From Brevipalpus yothersi (lineage: Eukaryota > Arthropoda > Arachnida > Trombidiformes > Tenuipalpidae), in contig QZCP01000118.1 of the NCBI GenBank assembly GCA_003956705.1, positions 1-64,000 on the forward strand: 64,000 nt of DNA. The letters are read 5' to 3'. Positions within the stretch are counted from its first letter, which is position 1. Every line of letters begins with the position of its first letter. A program made the position numbers and the translations under genes. Below are positions 63,454 through 64,000 of the stretch, one piece after another. The notes below the pieces were generated by a model that was given only the letters and a program-made list of their open reading frames with translations, did not search any database and was not told where the DNA came from.

Positions 63454-64000
63454 CTTTACAGAATCTCAGATAAAGCTATCCATAAAAAGCTTCTTGTTAT
63501 TTTTCATCATTCAGCATCTTTCATCAAGCATGATCCAAGATGCTGGAAGATGAGATCTTGAGCTAAAAGACTAAATTGATTGGCTTGACGAAAAGAGAAA
63601 TGTACAAAAAGTGTCAAAAGAGAAATGATAATCTAGTGGAGGGGTTGCCTTTAGTTTTTTCTTCACACGGATTAGGAAAGGACAATTAAATTCATTAGTA
63701 GAGAATGTGACCATTATATGGTCGCTAGAAAATAATTGCAAACAATTAGAGTGACCAATAAAGCAATGACAATAAAAACAATGGTCGCTGTTTAACCATG
63801 TGTATGCATGTTTACTTTGTTCTGATGAATTTTGTGGATCAATGTCCACATTCACTTACACCATCTGAACTGAATCTCTACTCTGTCAACCCAGAAGAAA
63901 GCTAAAGTCATTACTGTCCAGTGATAATATTGACAGAGATAAAGAAGGGATGCTGTGATAAAGAGGAAAACAGAATTCGATATCTTCTCACATGTACCGT

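Larger units (their letters stand above)
60035..64000. other. Gene-free region to the right edge
   Basis: No supported gene. Contains CT and GA tracts, a 9-bp minisatellite (62241-62296) and a perfect 22-bp palindrome (63200-63221). Confidence 0.45.

Noticed and set aside
1..64000. tRNA genes and CRISPR arrays
   Set aside because: No B-box-like GGTTCGANTCC with a matching cloverleaf and no repeat-spacer arrays were seen; CRISPR is not expected in this type of genome.

Overview
This is eukaryotic nuclear DNA: AT-rich, gene-poor, with GT-AG introns, polyadenylation signals and a very high density of GA/CT dinucleotide tracts (about thirty, many 40-90 bp long). The protein families found (two-pore potassium channel, sedoheptulokinase, CRAL-TRIO protein, S10 serine carboxypeptidase) are animal-like. 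An arthropod is the best guess and a mite-like chelicerate is possible, but nothing in the window fixes the taxon.

Layout. 1-9.1 kb is the densest part and all its genes are on the minus strand: the 5' coding exon of a two-pore potassium channel (1705-745, continuing beyond the left edge), a complete four-exon sedoheptulokinase gene (7370-4983, 491 codons, all splice phases agree) and a single-exon CRAL-TRIO lipid-transfer protein (9047-8208). A 158-bp mariner-type MITE with TA target duplications lies between the last two. 9-15 kb is accessory-looking: CGCTCG-rich patches, an unrecognised minus-strand ORF with a Cys/His cluster (12602-12108), a frameshifted copy of one 83-residue unit of that ORF just upstream, and a 62-bp direct repeat pair spaced exactly 330 bp. 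15-22.3 kb holds an intronless S10 carboxypeptidase-like gene (15071-16447, plus), a proline-rich coiled-coil protein (21064-19640, minus) and a small four-helix membrane protein (22268-21879, minus). A small two-exon gene lies at 29386-29850.

From about 30 to 64 kb I find no convincing coding gene. This part holds GA/CT tracts, several perfect inverted repeats, two runs of N, and a 227-bp segment present in identical form on both sides of the first N run, which is most likely an assembly artefact. It could be a gene desert or the inside of a very large intron.

The genes do not form an obvious pathway or operon-like unit. The most interesting items are the carboxypeptidase-like protein whose nucleophile motif reads GFSYG instead of GESYG, the decaying repeat-containing zinc-finger-like gene, the possible NEMO/optineurin-like coiled-coil protein, and the clusters of perfect inverted repeats in noncoding DNA. 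No clearly new multi-gene system was found.
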